NCBI RefSeq assembly: GCF_009996845.1
Contig: NZ_JAACYS010000025.1
Span: 1-34,299, forward strand
DNA length: 34,299 bases
Source: Pallidibacillus pasinlerensis
GTDB lineage: Bacteria > Bacillota > Bacilli > Bacillales > Caldibacillaceae
Direction of reading: 5' to 3'
Positions 8,505 through 16,263 of the stretch are shown piece after piece; position 1 is the first letter of the stretch, and every line of letters starts with the position of its first letter. The position numbers and the translations under genes are program-made. The notes beneath the pieces were generated by a model that was given only the letters and a program-made list of their open reading frames with translations, did no database searches and had not been told where the DNA came from.

Positions 8505-8591
8505 TTGTAATCCTCTTTTCTATTGTCTTTCCTATTAGTTTTACCTTTTCTATTTGTTTCATGAGGGGAAATACAAGAATCGGGACTTCAT

Positions 8592-8866
8592 TGAGCGATT
8601 ATTAACGTTTCATGAGCGAACAATCAACTTTTATGAGCGATTTGTGCGATTTTATGAGCGACATTTCAATTTAATGAGCGGATCAAGATTCTATGAGCTA
8701 TTCAGCATACTTTATGAGCGACTTTTATTACCTATTGAGCGATTTGAATTTTAAAAAGACGAAATTAATGCCGTATGAGCGATTCCCATTTGTCGACGAG
8801 CGAATTTTACTGTTCAATGAGCGATTCCCAAAGGATTTCATTTAAAGTCGATACAATTTGTGAGCA
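8592..8866. repeat. array of TGAGCG cores with 21-bp period
   Basis: The core TGAGCG(A) starts at 8592, 8613, 8634, 8655, 8675, 8715, 8736, 8776 and 8818, with one-base variants at 8694 (TGAGCT), 8797 (CGAGCG) and 8861 (TGAGCA). A decayed copy fits near 8757. Steps are 21, 21, 21, 20, 19, 21, 21, 40, 21, 21 and 43, so each is near one or two units of 21 bp. The 14 bases between cores are AT-rich and not conserved. The array fills the space between the truncated uvsE and the cshA terminator. It is not CRISPR. A plus-strand frame (8554-8754) crosses part of it with a 7-residue period, but I do not call it a gene. Confidence 0.85.
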
Positions 8867-8894
8867 AGACTGTAATTTGACCAATTTCCCTCCA

Positions 8895-8930
8895 TAAAAA
8901 ATAGCGCTGAATCAATGATCAACGCTATTT
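8895..8930 (-). terminator. cshA terminator
   Basis: AAATAGCG/CGCTATTT (8899-8906 and 8923-8930) is extended inward by four further pairs. In the minus direction it runs into a run of Ts, 10 bp after the cshA stop. Confidence 0.85.
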
Positions 8931-8939
8931 ATCGCATTA

Positions 8940-10388
8940 TTATCTTTTTTTATCTCTACGGTTTTGTTGTTTTCCTGATCTTTGATTTCTACGTTTGAAA
9001 TCTCTGCCACCGCCACCACTGCGGTTACCTTTTTTCGAGCCACCAAAGTTTTTCTTATCTCTTCTTAATGGTAGTGGTGCTTCGTAAGAAATTTTTACTG
9101 GTGTTGTATCCGGCTCTTTTACTAGCATTTTCATCATTGCAGAGATGACAGAAATTGCATCATGCTCTTCCAATAACTGTTCTGAAGCTTTTCGATACAA
9201 TGATAAATCATTTTCATCAATTGTAGTATCTACTTTTTCAATAACAAGTTTTTGTTGACCTTCAATTGCTTCTGCAAGAGTCGGTACTTGCATTCGCTTC
9301 ATTCGTTTCTTCGTTGTTTCTTCAACAGTACGTAAATAACCCATTTCACGTGGCGATACAAACGTAATCGCCATCCCTTGTTTTCCAGCACGTCCAGTAC
9401 GACCAATACGATGGACATAACTTTCTGGATCTTGTGGAATATCAAAGTTATAAACATGTGTTACACCAGAAATATCAAGACCTCTAGCAGCAACGTCTGT
9501 TGCAACTAAAACATCAACGGAACCTTCTTTAAACTTGCGAAGAACACTCATTCGTTTTCCTTGTGATAAATCGCCATGAATTCCTTCTGCTGTGTAACCA
9601 CGGATTGAAAGTGCTTCGGCAACTTCATCTACTCTTCGTTTTGTACGACCAAAAACAATCGCAAGTTCTGGTGATTGATAATCAAGTAAGCGTGTTAACG
9701 CATCAAATTTCTCAGGTTCATCTACTTTAATGAAAAACTGATCAATTTGTGGTACGGTCATTTCTTTCGCTTTCACTTTGACATGTTGCGGGTTTTTCAT
9801 AAACCGTTCGCCAATACTTTTAATTCGATTCGGCATTGTTGCAGAGAATAACAGTGTTTGGCGTTCATCTGGTACACTGCTTAAAATCTCTTCAATATCT
9901 TCAATAAAGCCCATGTTTAACATTTCATCCGCTTCGTCAAGTACAACCGTATGAATGTCATTTAATCTGATTGTTTTACGTTTAATATGATCTAATAAAC
10001 GTCCTGGAGTACCAACAATAATTGCTGGATTTTTTTTCAAGGCACGAATTTGTCGTGATATATCTTGGCCTCCATATACCGCAAGCACACGTGCATGCTT
10101 TTCATAGCCAATTTTATACAATTCTTCCGATACTTGAATAGCCAACTCTCTTGTAGGAGCTATAACCAACGCTTGAATATTTTTGTTTTTAGGATTTACC
10201 TTTTCAACTAAAGGAATTCCGAATGCTGCCGTTTTTCCTGTACCGGTTTGCGCTTGTCCTATTATATCAAATCCTTGCAAGCTTAATGGAATCGTCATTT
10301 CTTGAATTGGTGTCGTTTCTTCAAAACCAATACGTTTCAACGATTTTAAAGTTGCAGAACTTATTTGTAAATCTTCAAATTTTCCCAA
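8940..10388 (-). CDS. cshA: DEAD-box ATP-dependent RNA helicase
   Basis: This RNA helicase (482 residues) has all core motifs: Q motif (GFEETTPIQ), Walker A AQTGTGKT (residues 46-53), DEAD in [12 protein letters not shown] in LLFSATMP, and [11 protein letters not shown] basic Gly/Arg-rich tail ([19 protein letters not shown]) probably binds RNA. In B. subtilis CshA works in RNA decay, ribosome assembly and cold adaptation. The frame is open to an ATG at 10451, but that ATG has no SD and the stretch includes a terminator hairpin. GAAGGAG (about 10399-10405) precedes the TTG at 10388, giving an N-terminus ([11 protein letters not shown]) like known CshA. The order ddl-murF-cshA matches B. subtilis. 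Confidence 0.94.
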   Translation of the reverse strand: MGKFEDLQISSATLKSLKRIGFEETTPIQEMTIPLSLQGFDIIGQAQTGTGKTAAFGIPLVEKVNPKNKNIQALVIAPTRELAIQVSEELYKIGYEKHARVLAVYGGQDISRQIRALKKNPAIIVGTPGRLLDHIKRKTIRLNDIHTVVLDEADEMLNMGFIEDIEEILSSVPDERQTLLFSATMPNRIKSIGERFMKNPQHVKVKAKEMTVPQIDQFFIKVDEPEKFDALTRLLDYQSPELAIVFGRTKRRVDEVAEALSIRGYTAEGIHGDLSQGKRMSVLRKFKEGSVDVLVATDVAARGLDISGVTHVYNFDIPQDPESYVHRIGRTGRAGKQGMAITFVSPREMGYLRTVEETTKKRMKRMQVPTLAEAIEGQQKLVIEKVDTTIDENDLSLYRKASEQLLEEHDAISVISAMMKMLVKEPDTTPVKISYEAPLPLRRDKKNFGGSKKGNRSGGGGRDFKRRNQRSGKQQNRRDKKR

Positions 10389-10412
10389 TGCTTTCAAACT
10401 CCTTCTTTTAAC

Positions 10413-10441
10413 AAAAAAAACTCTCATACCTTTTTGAGAGT
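10413..10441 (-). terminator. intrinsic terminator in the cshA 5' leader (candidate attenuator)
   Basis: In the minus direction ACTCTCA (10435-10441) and TGAGAGT (10420-10426) form a 7-bp stem with an 8-base loop, then eight Ts (10413-10420). The T run ends only about 8 bases before the cshA SD, leaving no room for a promoter. Any transcript reaching cshA must read through it. Confidence 0.75.
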
Positions 10442-10482
10442 AATCATTCATTCAATATAGTCATTTCCAATAAGATTAATTT

Positions 10483-10511
10483 ATATTACCACTAAATATT
10501 AGGTAATGCAA
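10483..10511 (-). promoter_or_regulatory. SigA-type promoter for cshA
   Basis: A minus-strand TTGCAT (10506-10511) is 17 bp from TAATAT (10483-10488). The predicted start near 10476 gives a leader of about 87 bases containing the 10413-10441 terminator. Confidence 0.65.
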
Positions 10512-10570
10512 TTTTTTTCTGAACAAGGCTAAGTATCATAAAACATTTTACAATTATTGTTAATTGTTTT

Positions 10571-10603
10571 CGCTCACTCTAATATATCAATACAAAGTGA
10601 GCG
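10571..10603. repeat. inverted pair of GTGAGCG motifs downstream of murF
   Basis: CGCTCACT (10571-10578) and AGTGAGCG (10596-10603) are exact reverse complements around a 17-bp AT-rich spacer. No T run follows on either strand, so it is not an obvious terminator. The arms contain the TGAGCG core of the 8592-8866 array. Confidence 0.5.
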
Positions 10604-10623
10604 GAAAAGTTGATAACCAACGA

Positions 10624-12006
10624 CTAAAATTCTTCTTTTATCGCTTCAACAACCTCTTCTAGTCTCATTCCTCTTGATGCTTTTACTAGAACGAACGAAT
10701 TTTCATCAAGATATGTTTGAAGCTTTTTAATTAATTCCTGCTTATCCTCAAAGGAAAATACTCGATCTTGTTCGAAGTTTGTTCTCGCACCTTCCGCAAT
10801 ATATGATGCCAGCTTCCCATAAGTGAAAACATATTGAATCTTATTCGGATTTATATATTCACCAATTTCAATATGAAATTGCTTCTCTTTTGGTCCAAGC
10901 TCTAACATATCACCTAAAACAACTATCTTTCTTGAAAAACCTGATAATGTTGCCACTAAATCAATAACCGCTTTTACTGAAGTAGGACTTGCATTATACG
11001 CATCATTTAATATTTGAGCCCCATTAATACCACGAGTAATTTCCATACGCATCTCTGTTAACTTTATTTGTGCAAAGGCTGTATTCATCATTGGATACGA
11101 AACACCAAATTCATTTGCCACAATCATTGCAGCTAAAGCATTCATGACATTGTATTCTCCTAAAAACGGCAAATGAAATGTTAAGTCTGTGACGTTCGTT
11201 TTAAAAGCCGTTCCCGAATCATTAAATTCTATTTGATTAGCATAAAAGTCATTGTTAGTGCTTTTCCCGAAAGTCTTCGTTCTTATCGGTTTAGTTATCG
11301 ACACTAATTGTTCTTTTAGAAGTGGCTCATCGCCAGGGTATACGAATAGACCGTTATCTTTTAAACCATTTACAATTTCTAATTTTGCTTTTGCGATTCC
11401 CTCTCGAGAACCTAGATCTTGTAAATGAGCATCACCAATATTCGTAATCAATGCTACATCAGGTTTAGCTAACTTCGTTAACAAGTCAATTTCGCCAAAA
11501 TCACTCATTCCCATCTCAAGAACAGCAACTTCTGTATCTTCTTTTAAACTAAGAAGTGTAAGGGGTAAGCCAATATGATTATTAAAATTTCCTTGTGTTT
11601 TTTGTACTTTATAATTCACCGAAAGAAGCCCAGCCAATATATCCTTCGTTGTTGTTTTCCCATTACTACCTGTAACAGCAACAACTTTAATCGGTAATTG
11701 TTCACGATACTTTCCAGCAAGCTGTTGTAATGCTTCAAGCGTATCGTCGACAAAAATTATCGGTACATCTTGCGGAGGGTTTGGAACATCTTTTTGCCAA
11801 AGCGTTACACTTGCACCTTGCTTAAATGCGTCATGGACAAACTCATGTCCATCTCTATTTTCACCTTTTAAAGGAACGAATAAATTTCCGGATTGTATCT
11901 CTCTTGTATTTATTGATACCCCTGTTACAACTTTATTCGCGAATTGTAGTTCAAATTTTGCACCTGTAATCATTTCACTTATTTGTTCGAGAGTTCTTTT
12001 AATCAT
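10624..12006 (-). CDS. murF: UDP-MurNAc-tripeptide:D-Ala-D-Ala ligase
   Basis: MurF adds D-Ala-D-Ala to the UDP-MurNAc-tripeptide, the last cytoplasmic step of the nucleotide precursor. The 460 residues show an N-terminal substrate domain (GNLFVPLKGENRDGHEF), the ATP-binding loop GSNGKTTT (residues 113-120), the central-domain segment LEMGMSDFGEID, and the C-terminal domain (ILNDAYNASPTSVKA; VVLGDMLELG). The ATG has a strong SD (GGAGGGGG). It lies 101 bp downstream of ddl, whose product makes its dipeptide substrate. A weak hairpin lies between the two, so partial read-through from ddl is likely. Confidence 0.97.
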   Translation of the reverse strand: MIKRTLEQISEMITGAKFELQFANKVVTGVSINTREIQSGNLFVPLKGENRDGHEFVHDAFKQGASVTLWQKDVPNPPQDVPIIFVDDTLEALQQLAGKYREQLPIKVVAVTGSNGKTTTKDILAGLLSVNYKVQKTQGNFNNHIGLPLTLLSLKEDTEVAVLEMGMSDFGEIDLLTKLAKPDVALITNIGDAHLQDLGSREGIAKAKLEIVNGLKDNGLFVYPGDEPLLKEQLVSITKPIRTKTFGKSTNNDFYANQIEFNDSGTAFKTNVTDLTFHLPFLGEYNVMNALAAMIVANEFGVSYPMMNTAFAQIKLTEMRMEITRGINGAQILNDAYNASPTSVKAVIDLVATLSGFSRKIVVLGDMLELGPKEKQFHIEIGEYINPNKIQYVFTYGKLASYIAEGARTNFEQDRVFSFEDKQELIKKLQTYLDENSFVLVKASRGMRLEEVVEAIKEEF

Positions 12007-12046
12007 GAATCCCCCTCCTTTAATATTCCTTTATTTAAAAATAACA

Positions 12047-12071
12047 AGGGTTGGTAAAAAAATACAACCCT
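12047..12071 (-). terminator. weak hairpin between ddl and murF
   Basis: AGGGTTG (12047-12053) and CAACCCT (12065-12071) form a 7-bp stem. Downstream on the minus strand is only TGTTATTTTTA, so termination is probably incomplete. Confidence 0.45.
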
Positions 12072-12107
12072 GTAACTTTGAATTCTCATTTTTTAGTAAT
12101 TATGGAA

Positions 12108-13184
12108 TTAATCTAGCGTATAACGAAGTTTTTGTTTTTCATTATAGCGTTCTAATCCTAATTCCACTAACCGATCAATTAATTGAGAGTATTCTAAGCC
12201 CGAATGTTTCCATAATAACGGGAACATACTTACAGGCGTAAAGCCAGGCATCGTGTTTACTTCATTAATGTAAACTTCACCATCTTTTGTTACGAAAAAG
12301 TCGGCACGGACTAATCCAGAACAATCTAACGCTTTAAACGCTTGTATAGCCATTTCCTTAATTGTTTCGTACGTTTCCTCAGGAATGTCGGCAGGAATAA
12401 TTAAAGCTGTATTTCCATCTTCGTATTTCGCTTTATAATCATAAAATTCTGCTTTCGGAACAATTTCACCTACAACAGAACATTGAGGTTCATCATTACC
12501 AAGGACACCAATTTCAATTTCTCTTGCTTCAATACCTTGTTCAATAATAATTTTCCGATCAAATTGAAACGCCTCAACAAAAGCATCTTCCAATTCAGTC
12601 CGGTCGTTACATTTATTAATACCAACGCTGGATCCTAAGTTTGCTGGTTTTACAAAACAAGGATATGTTAAACTTTCTTCTACACGACGATAAACCTTTT
12701 CTTTATCTTGTTCCCACTCATGACGAAGAGCACTTACATAATCAACTTGTTTTAAACCTGCTTGAGCGAAAATGTTTTTCATGATTACTTTATCCATACC
12801 TGCTGAGGAAGCTAATACACCATTACCGACATATGGTAAGTTTAACACCTCTAACAGTCCTTGAACCGTCCCATCTTCGCCATTTGTACCGTGTAATAAC
12901 GGAAAAATTACCGGTGGCTCATCATTACTTATAATTGCACTGTTATTAAATAAAGTGAGACTATTTTGTTCCTCTTTCGTTGGTTTCACGATTAAATCAT
13001 TTAATTGCTTAACAGGGTTTTCTAAAGCTTCTCGCTTTACCCATTGACCTTCTTCTGTAATATAGACAGGTGTAACCTCATATTTATCAAAATCTAATGC
13101 TTGCATAACTGCAAAAGCTGTTCTTATTGACACTTGGTGTTCAGCTGATTTACCACCATAAAGTAAAAATAACTTTCTTTTCAT
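12108..13184 (-). CDS. ddl: D-alanine--D-alanine ligase
   Basis: Ddl joins two D-Ala molecules with ATP. The ATP-grasp enzyme (358 residues) has the N-terminal [17 protein letters not shown] motif, [15 protein letters not shown], the ATP-binding segment [14 protein letters not shown], the omega loop EFYDYKAKY (whose Tyr is typical of D-Ala-D-Ala rather than D-Ala-D-lactate ligases), and [10 protein letters not shown] near the metal site. The ATG has SD GGAGGAT. It heads a minus-strand ddl-murF unit, with cshA following from its own promoter. The Tyr-type omega loop suggests ordinary vancomycin-sensitive precursors. Confidence 0.96.
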   Translation of the reverse strand: MKRKLFLLYGGKSAEHQVSIRTAFAVMQALDFDKYEVTPVYITEEGQWVKREALENPVKQLNDLIVKPTKEEQNSLTLFNNSAIISNDEPPVIFPLLHGTNGEDGTVQGLLEVLNLPYVGNGVLASSAGMDKVIMKNIFAQAGLKQVDYVSALRHEWEQDKEKVYRRVEESLTYPCFVKPANLGSSVGINKCNDRTELEDAFVEAFQFDRKIIIEQGIEAREIEIGVLGNDEPQCSVVGEIVPKAEFYDYKAKYEDGNTALIIPADIPEETYETIKEMAIQAFKALDCSGLVRADFFVTKDGEVYINEVNTMPGFTPVSMFPLLWKHSGLEYSQLIDRLVELGLERYNEKQKLRYTLD

Positions 13185-13345
13185 AAATTAATCCTCCAAA
13201 CTGGATAATTAATATCTTAAATTTAAAAATAATCCCTTGATATTTTACCATTATTTAACATTTAGCGATATGAAAATTTTAAATGCTATTCAATAAATTT
13301 AGTATATGCTAATCAGCCCACTCTTTTAACAAAAATTTAATTTTG

Positions 13346-13394
13346 GACAAAAAAGTAGCTGATTTTTCTTCCTTTTGAAAAAGAAAAAATCAGC
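13346..13394 (-). terminator. terminator after the 258-residue unknown gene
   Basis: GCTGATTTTT (13358-13367) and AAAAATCAGC (13385-13394) form a 10-bp stem. In the minus direction it is followed by TACTTTTTTG, 10 bp after the stop codon. Confidence 0.75.
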
Positions 13395-13403
13395 AGTTCT
13401 AAA

Positions 13404-14180
13404 TTATGAATTAATAGTAATCGCCCATTCTTTTTGTTTCTTGTCAAATACGATTTGTCCTTTTGGTTTCTCCTTTGAAATTTCTAAGAACTGTTCATTC
13501 ATTTCATCCATATCATAATAATCACCTACTACCCAAAAAGGTAGCACTGTTTGTGAACGACTTTGATCAACATGTAGAAATGAAAAAACAATTCCTTCCG
13601 TAAACAATGTGTTTAATTGATGAAGTACTTTATGATTAACAGGAGAATAATTTTTTCTTTTCCGAAAACTCATTAAAGACTTATCGAGCTTTAAATTATT
13701 TAACTTTTCTCCTAAAACGCATCCTAAAGACGAGTAAAAATCGGACCAAAAACGAAAATAAATTTTATTTAGCCAACCATCATCCTCAGTTAAGTAAACA
13801 AATCGATTATTTAACTTTTGGAAAAAAGGAAGTGATAAATGCTTCTTCATATGGCCTAAATATAATAACTCAGCAAGCTCTTGTCCTTCAATTGTATCAA
13901 GGGTAAACATATCTTCGAAGTCAACCCAACAAAATTCATTTTCCTTATATGTACCTTCTTTAATTAAGTGATCAAGTTGCTCATTTAACACATAACCTAA
14001 TCTTGTATGAAAATGAAATTCACTATTTTTAGACTGATGTTTCAATAACAATAAGTTTGTAAGGGGGGTAGAAAGAGACTGGACAAACTCATCAAAACTA
14101 ATTCCATGAGATATTACGTTTTGTTCGCGGGTATTAACTAATATATAAATCACTTTGTCCATCACATCATTTCTTGCCAC
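13404..14180 (-). CDS. uncharacterised soluble protein (258 aa)
   Basis: I do not recognise a characterised family. The protein is soluble, with no signal peptide or membrane helix, and is rich in aromatic residues. Distinct segments include LLLLKHQSKNSEFHFHTRLGY (split here as LLLLKHQSKN and SEFHFHTRLGY), ENEFCWVDFEDMF, ELAELLYLGHMKKHL, RFVYLTEDDGW and LPFWVVGDYYDMDEM. It reminds me of a Bacillales group of about 250-residue soluble proteins sometimes labelled oxalate:formate antiporter; with no membrane segment that label would be wrong here. The start is GTG (14180) with SD AAGGGGG. It forms a single-gene unit with its own terminator, divergent from mgtE, and is a normal intact gene by codon use. 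Confidence 0.75.
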   Translation of the reverse strand: MARNDVMDKVIYILVNTREQNVISHGISFDEFVQSLSTPLTNLLLLKHQSKNSEFHFHTRLGYVLNEQLDHLIKEGTYKENEFCWVDFEDMFTLDTIEGQELAELLYLGHMKKHLSLPFFQKLNNRFVYLTEDDGWLNKIYFRFWSDFYSSLGCVLGEKLNNLKLDKSLMSFRKRKNYSPVNHKVLHQLNTLFTEGIVFSFLHVDQSRSQTVLPFWVVGDYYDMDEMNEQFLEISKEKPKGQIVFDKKQKEWAITINS

Positions 14181-14486
14181 TAGCTCGCCCCCTTCTTATT
14201 TTGACCGTCCATTTCAAATAAATAGTTATTAATTATCTATTATATAATTATTTAATCACAACTCCATTTCAATTTGTTTACATGTTAATTGCAAAATTCG
14301 ACAGAGTTCTTCTCCTATAATCGTATCAAAAATTCTGTTTAATTCCAATATTACGGATTATTCAATTGCAATTGTTAAAAAAACTTATAAAACACAACTT
14401 GTAATAAAAAATGTATTGTGTAAAAATGACTGTAGAATGACATAAACAAACTAAAACTTACCTCATAATTGAAAGAGGGATTAGCT
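14181..14486. other. divergent intergenic region before mgtE; no M-box seen
   Basis: This 306-bp AT-rich region must hold promoters for the unknown gene and mgtE. I see a 12-bp palindrome (CAATTGCAATTG, 14363-14374) and a weak plus-strand candidate (TTGTAA followed by TAAAAA near 14399-14426). I do not see the conserved, G-rich stems of an Mg2+-sensing M-box, which precedes mgtE in B. subtilis. Confidence 0.4.
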
Positions 14487-15848
14487 ATGAAACATCTTTT
14501 AACAGAAGAACAACTATTATTTAATATCGTTAAATGTTTACGGGAAAATCAAAAAAGAGAATTATCGACAATTATTGAAGAATTACAACCTTATGATATT
14601 GCCAATGTTTACGAGGGGATACCGCAAAAATTCAAATCAAGATTCCTATTATTTTTAAATAACAATTTATTAGCGGATGTAATCCAAGAAGTTGAAGATA
14701 CGAATCTTCAATACGATATTTTAAATAAATTATCAGTAGAGAAAAAAGCAGAAGTATTAAACTTAATGGATAACGATGACCTCGCTCATTTGCTCCATGA
14801 ATTACCTGAGGAAAAGGCGGAAGCGCTCCTAGCAGTCATGAAGCATGAAGAATCAACCATCGTGCAAAATATCATGACCTTTCCACCGGAAACTGCCGGA
14901 CGCTTAATGACGAACCGATTTGTTTGGATTAAAGATTATTACACCGTCCGTGAAGCGATTGATAAATTGAAAAACTTTGCCTCATATGCAGAAACAATTT
15001 CATACTTATACGTTATTGATGAAAATCGAAAATTAGTTGGTGTTGCTTCATATCGTGATTTGTTACTCGCTGATTTAAATCAAAAAATAAAAGACATTAT
15101 GTTCACACGGGTTATTTATGTATCAGCGTATACCGATCAGGAAGAAGCAGCTGCCATACTAGAACGTTATGGATTCCTTGCTTTACCAGTCGTCGATGAA
15201 AATCACGTATTATTAGGTATTATCACATTCGATGATATGCTCGATGTCATTATCGAAGAAGCAAACGAGGATATTGAAAAGTTATCTGCATCAGGTAAAG
15301 CCATCGACTTTGAAACAAAAGCTTCGGTTGCCGCTTGGCGAAGATTACCGTGGCTCGTTTTATTACTTGGAATTGGTTTATTATCAGGAAGTATTATTAG
15401 TTATTTTGAAGATACATTAAGCTTAGTTGTAGCATTAACCTTCTTTATGCCGATGATTTCAGGGATGACTGGAAATACTGGAACACAATCTCTTGCAGTA
15501 GTAGTGCGTGGTTTAGCAGGTCAAAAAGTAGATAGAAAGGAGATTTTCCAACTCATCTTCCGGGAGTTCCTAGTCGGTTTAATTATTGGACTCGTTTGTG
15601 GGTTATTAATTTCACTTATTGCATTTTTATGGCAAGGAAATATTTACTTAGGGTTGGTTGTTGGAATCTCCCTTTTCTTAACATTAATAATCGGAACGTT
15701 AGCTGGCACAATAATACCTTTAATTTTGTACAAAATAAATATCGACCCTGCAATCGCATCCGGTCCACTTATCACAACTTTAAACGATATTTTTTCATTA
15801 ATTACGTACTTTACAATCGCGACACTATTTTTAAGCCATTTAATGTAA
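14487..15848 (+). CDS. mgtE: MgtE-type magnesium transporter
   Basis: This Mg2+ channel has the MgtE order: N-terminal superhelical domain (LLHELPEEKAEALLAVM), a pair of CBS domains (about residues 130-250), a plug helix, then five membrane helices from about residue 280 with the pore-associated GMTGNTGTQSLAVVVRGLA stretch. The N and CBS domains close the pore when cytosolic Mg2+ is high. The frame is open from TTG 14469, but AGAGGGA is correctly placed for the ATG at 14487, giving 453 residues. A strong terminator follows. It is next to a CNNM/CorC-type gene, suggesting a Mg2+ homeostasis neighbourhood. Confidence 0.95.
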   Translation: MKHLLTEEQLLFNIVKCLRENQKRELSTIIEELQPYDIANVYEGIPQKFKSRFLLFLNNNLLADVIQEVEDTNLQYDILNKLSVEKKAEVLNLMDNDDLAHLLHELPEEKAEALLAVMKHEESTIVQNIMTFPPETAGRLMTNRFVWIKDYYTVREAIDKLKNFASYAETISYLYVIDENRKLVGVASYRDLLLADLNQKIKDIMFTRVIYVSAYTDQEEAAAILERYGFLALPVVDENHVLLGIITFDDMLDVIIEEANEDIEKLSASGKAIDFETKASVAAWRRLPWLVLLLGIGLLSGSIISYFEDTLSLVVALTFFMPMISGMTGNTGTQSLAVVVRGLAGQKVDRKEIFQLIFREFLVGLIIGLVCGLLISLIAFLWQGNIYLGLVVGISLFLTLIIGTLAGTIIPLILYKINIDPAIASGPLITTLNDIFSLITYFTIATLFLSHLM

Positions 15849-15866
15849 ACATGTAAAAAACACTCA

Positions 15867-15895
15867 AAAGAGGCGTTATTGCCGCCTCTTTTTAT
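15867..15895 (+). terminator. mgtE terminator
   Basis: A perfect 9-bp stem (AAAGAGGCG, 15867-15875; CGCCTCTTT, 15883-15891) with a 7-base loop is followed by TTTATCTTTT, 18 bp after the mgtE stop. Confidence 0.88.
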
Positions 15896-15971
15896 CTTTT
15901 CATTATTTTCATTATAAGGTTATCCTTTTTATTTTCCTTCATATATTGTATAAATATGTTAACTGCTTTCA

Positions 15972-16000
15972 TTGACTGTTCTTTTATAAAAATCTATAAT
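15972..16000 (+). promoter_or_regulatory. near-consensus SigA promoter P1 upstream of the CNNM gene
   Basis: TTGACT (15972-15977) and TATAAT (15995-16000, exact) are 17 bp apart. The predicted leader to the CNNM start is about 255 bases. Apart from a second promoter and the structured 3' end, the 15896-16263 gap shows no gene. Confidence 0.7.
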
Positions 16001-16116
16001 ATAATTAACCAAATTTTTTGCTTCTTTTATTTTTGGAATTATGTAAATTTTCACTCAACAAGGATTATCTATTCCATTTTTAGAATTAATTTCAAAGTAT
16101 ATATTAACTTTTTTCA

Positions 16117-16145
16117 TTAACAAAAATTTTCATCTATTGTAAAAT
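16117..16145 (+). promoter_or_regulatory. candidate second promoter P2 of the CNNM gene
   Basis: TTAACA (16117-16122) and TAAAAT (16140-16145) are 17 bp apart, followed by a purine-rich start region (AAAGGGGGAG). A transcript would have about a 110-base leader. Confidence 0.5.
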
Positions 16146-16220
16146 GATATATAAAGGGGGAGTTGAGCTTTGTAATTTAAAATAAAACTCTCAAAAAACT
16201 TTTTAATTTTTAACTTTTTA

Positions 16221-16257
16221 GGAGGTGAACTCCCTACCCGGCAGGTTCGGGGAGGGG
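16221..16257 (+). promoter_or_regulatory. GC-rich leader hairpin masking the CNNM gene SD
   Basis: TCCCT (16231-16235) pairs with AGGGG (16253-16257), and CCCG (16237-16240) pairs with CGGG (16248-16251). An A-G mismatch lies between the two helices, and the 7-base loop is GCAGGTT. The 3' arm is the SD (GGAGGGG, 16251-16257) of the start at 16264. An upstream GGAG (16221-16224) can instead pair with CTCC (16230-16233), freeing the SD. The two folds exclude each other. This is the only markedly GC-rich patch in the region. Confidence 0.6.
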
Positions 16258-16263
16258 ATTTTG

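Noticed and set aside
8554-8754. 66-codon plus-strand frame with a 7-residue repeat across the TGAGCG array
   Set aside because: It starts at a TTG without an SD, spacing slips (20, 19, then 40 bp) break the frame pattern, and the array continues beyond its stop. The periodicity is explained by the 21-bp DNA repeat.
8592-8866. CRISPR-like array
   Set aside because: Only 6-7 bases are conserved per unit, units are 21 bp, and there is no cas gene or palindromic repeat.
10389-10451. Upstream ATG start for cshA adding 21 residues
   Set aside because: No SD before it, and the added codons are the terminator hairpin; the TTG at 10388 has a good SD and matches the family N-terminus.
12005-12241. 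Plus-strand ORF overlapping ddl and murF
   Set aside because: Shadow frame on the opposite strand of ddl with no family similarity.
14363-14374. 12-bp palindrome CAATTGCAATTG as an operator
   Set aside because: Short, AT-rich and with no second copy seen in the window; not enough to call.
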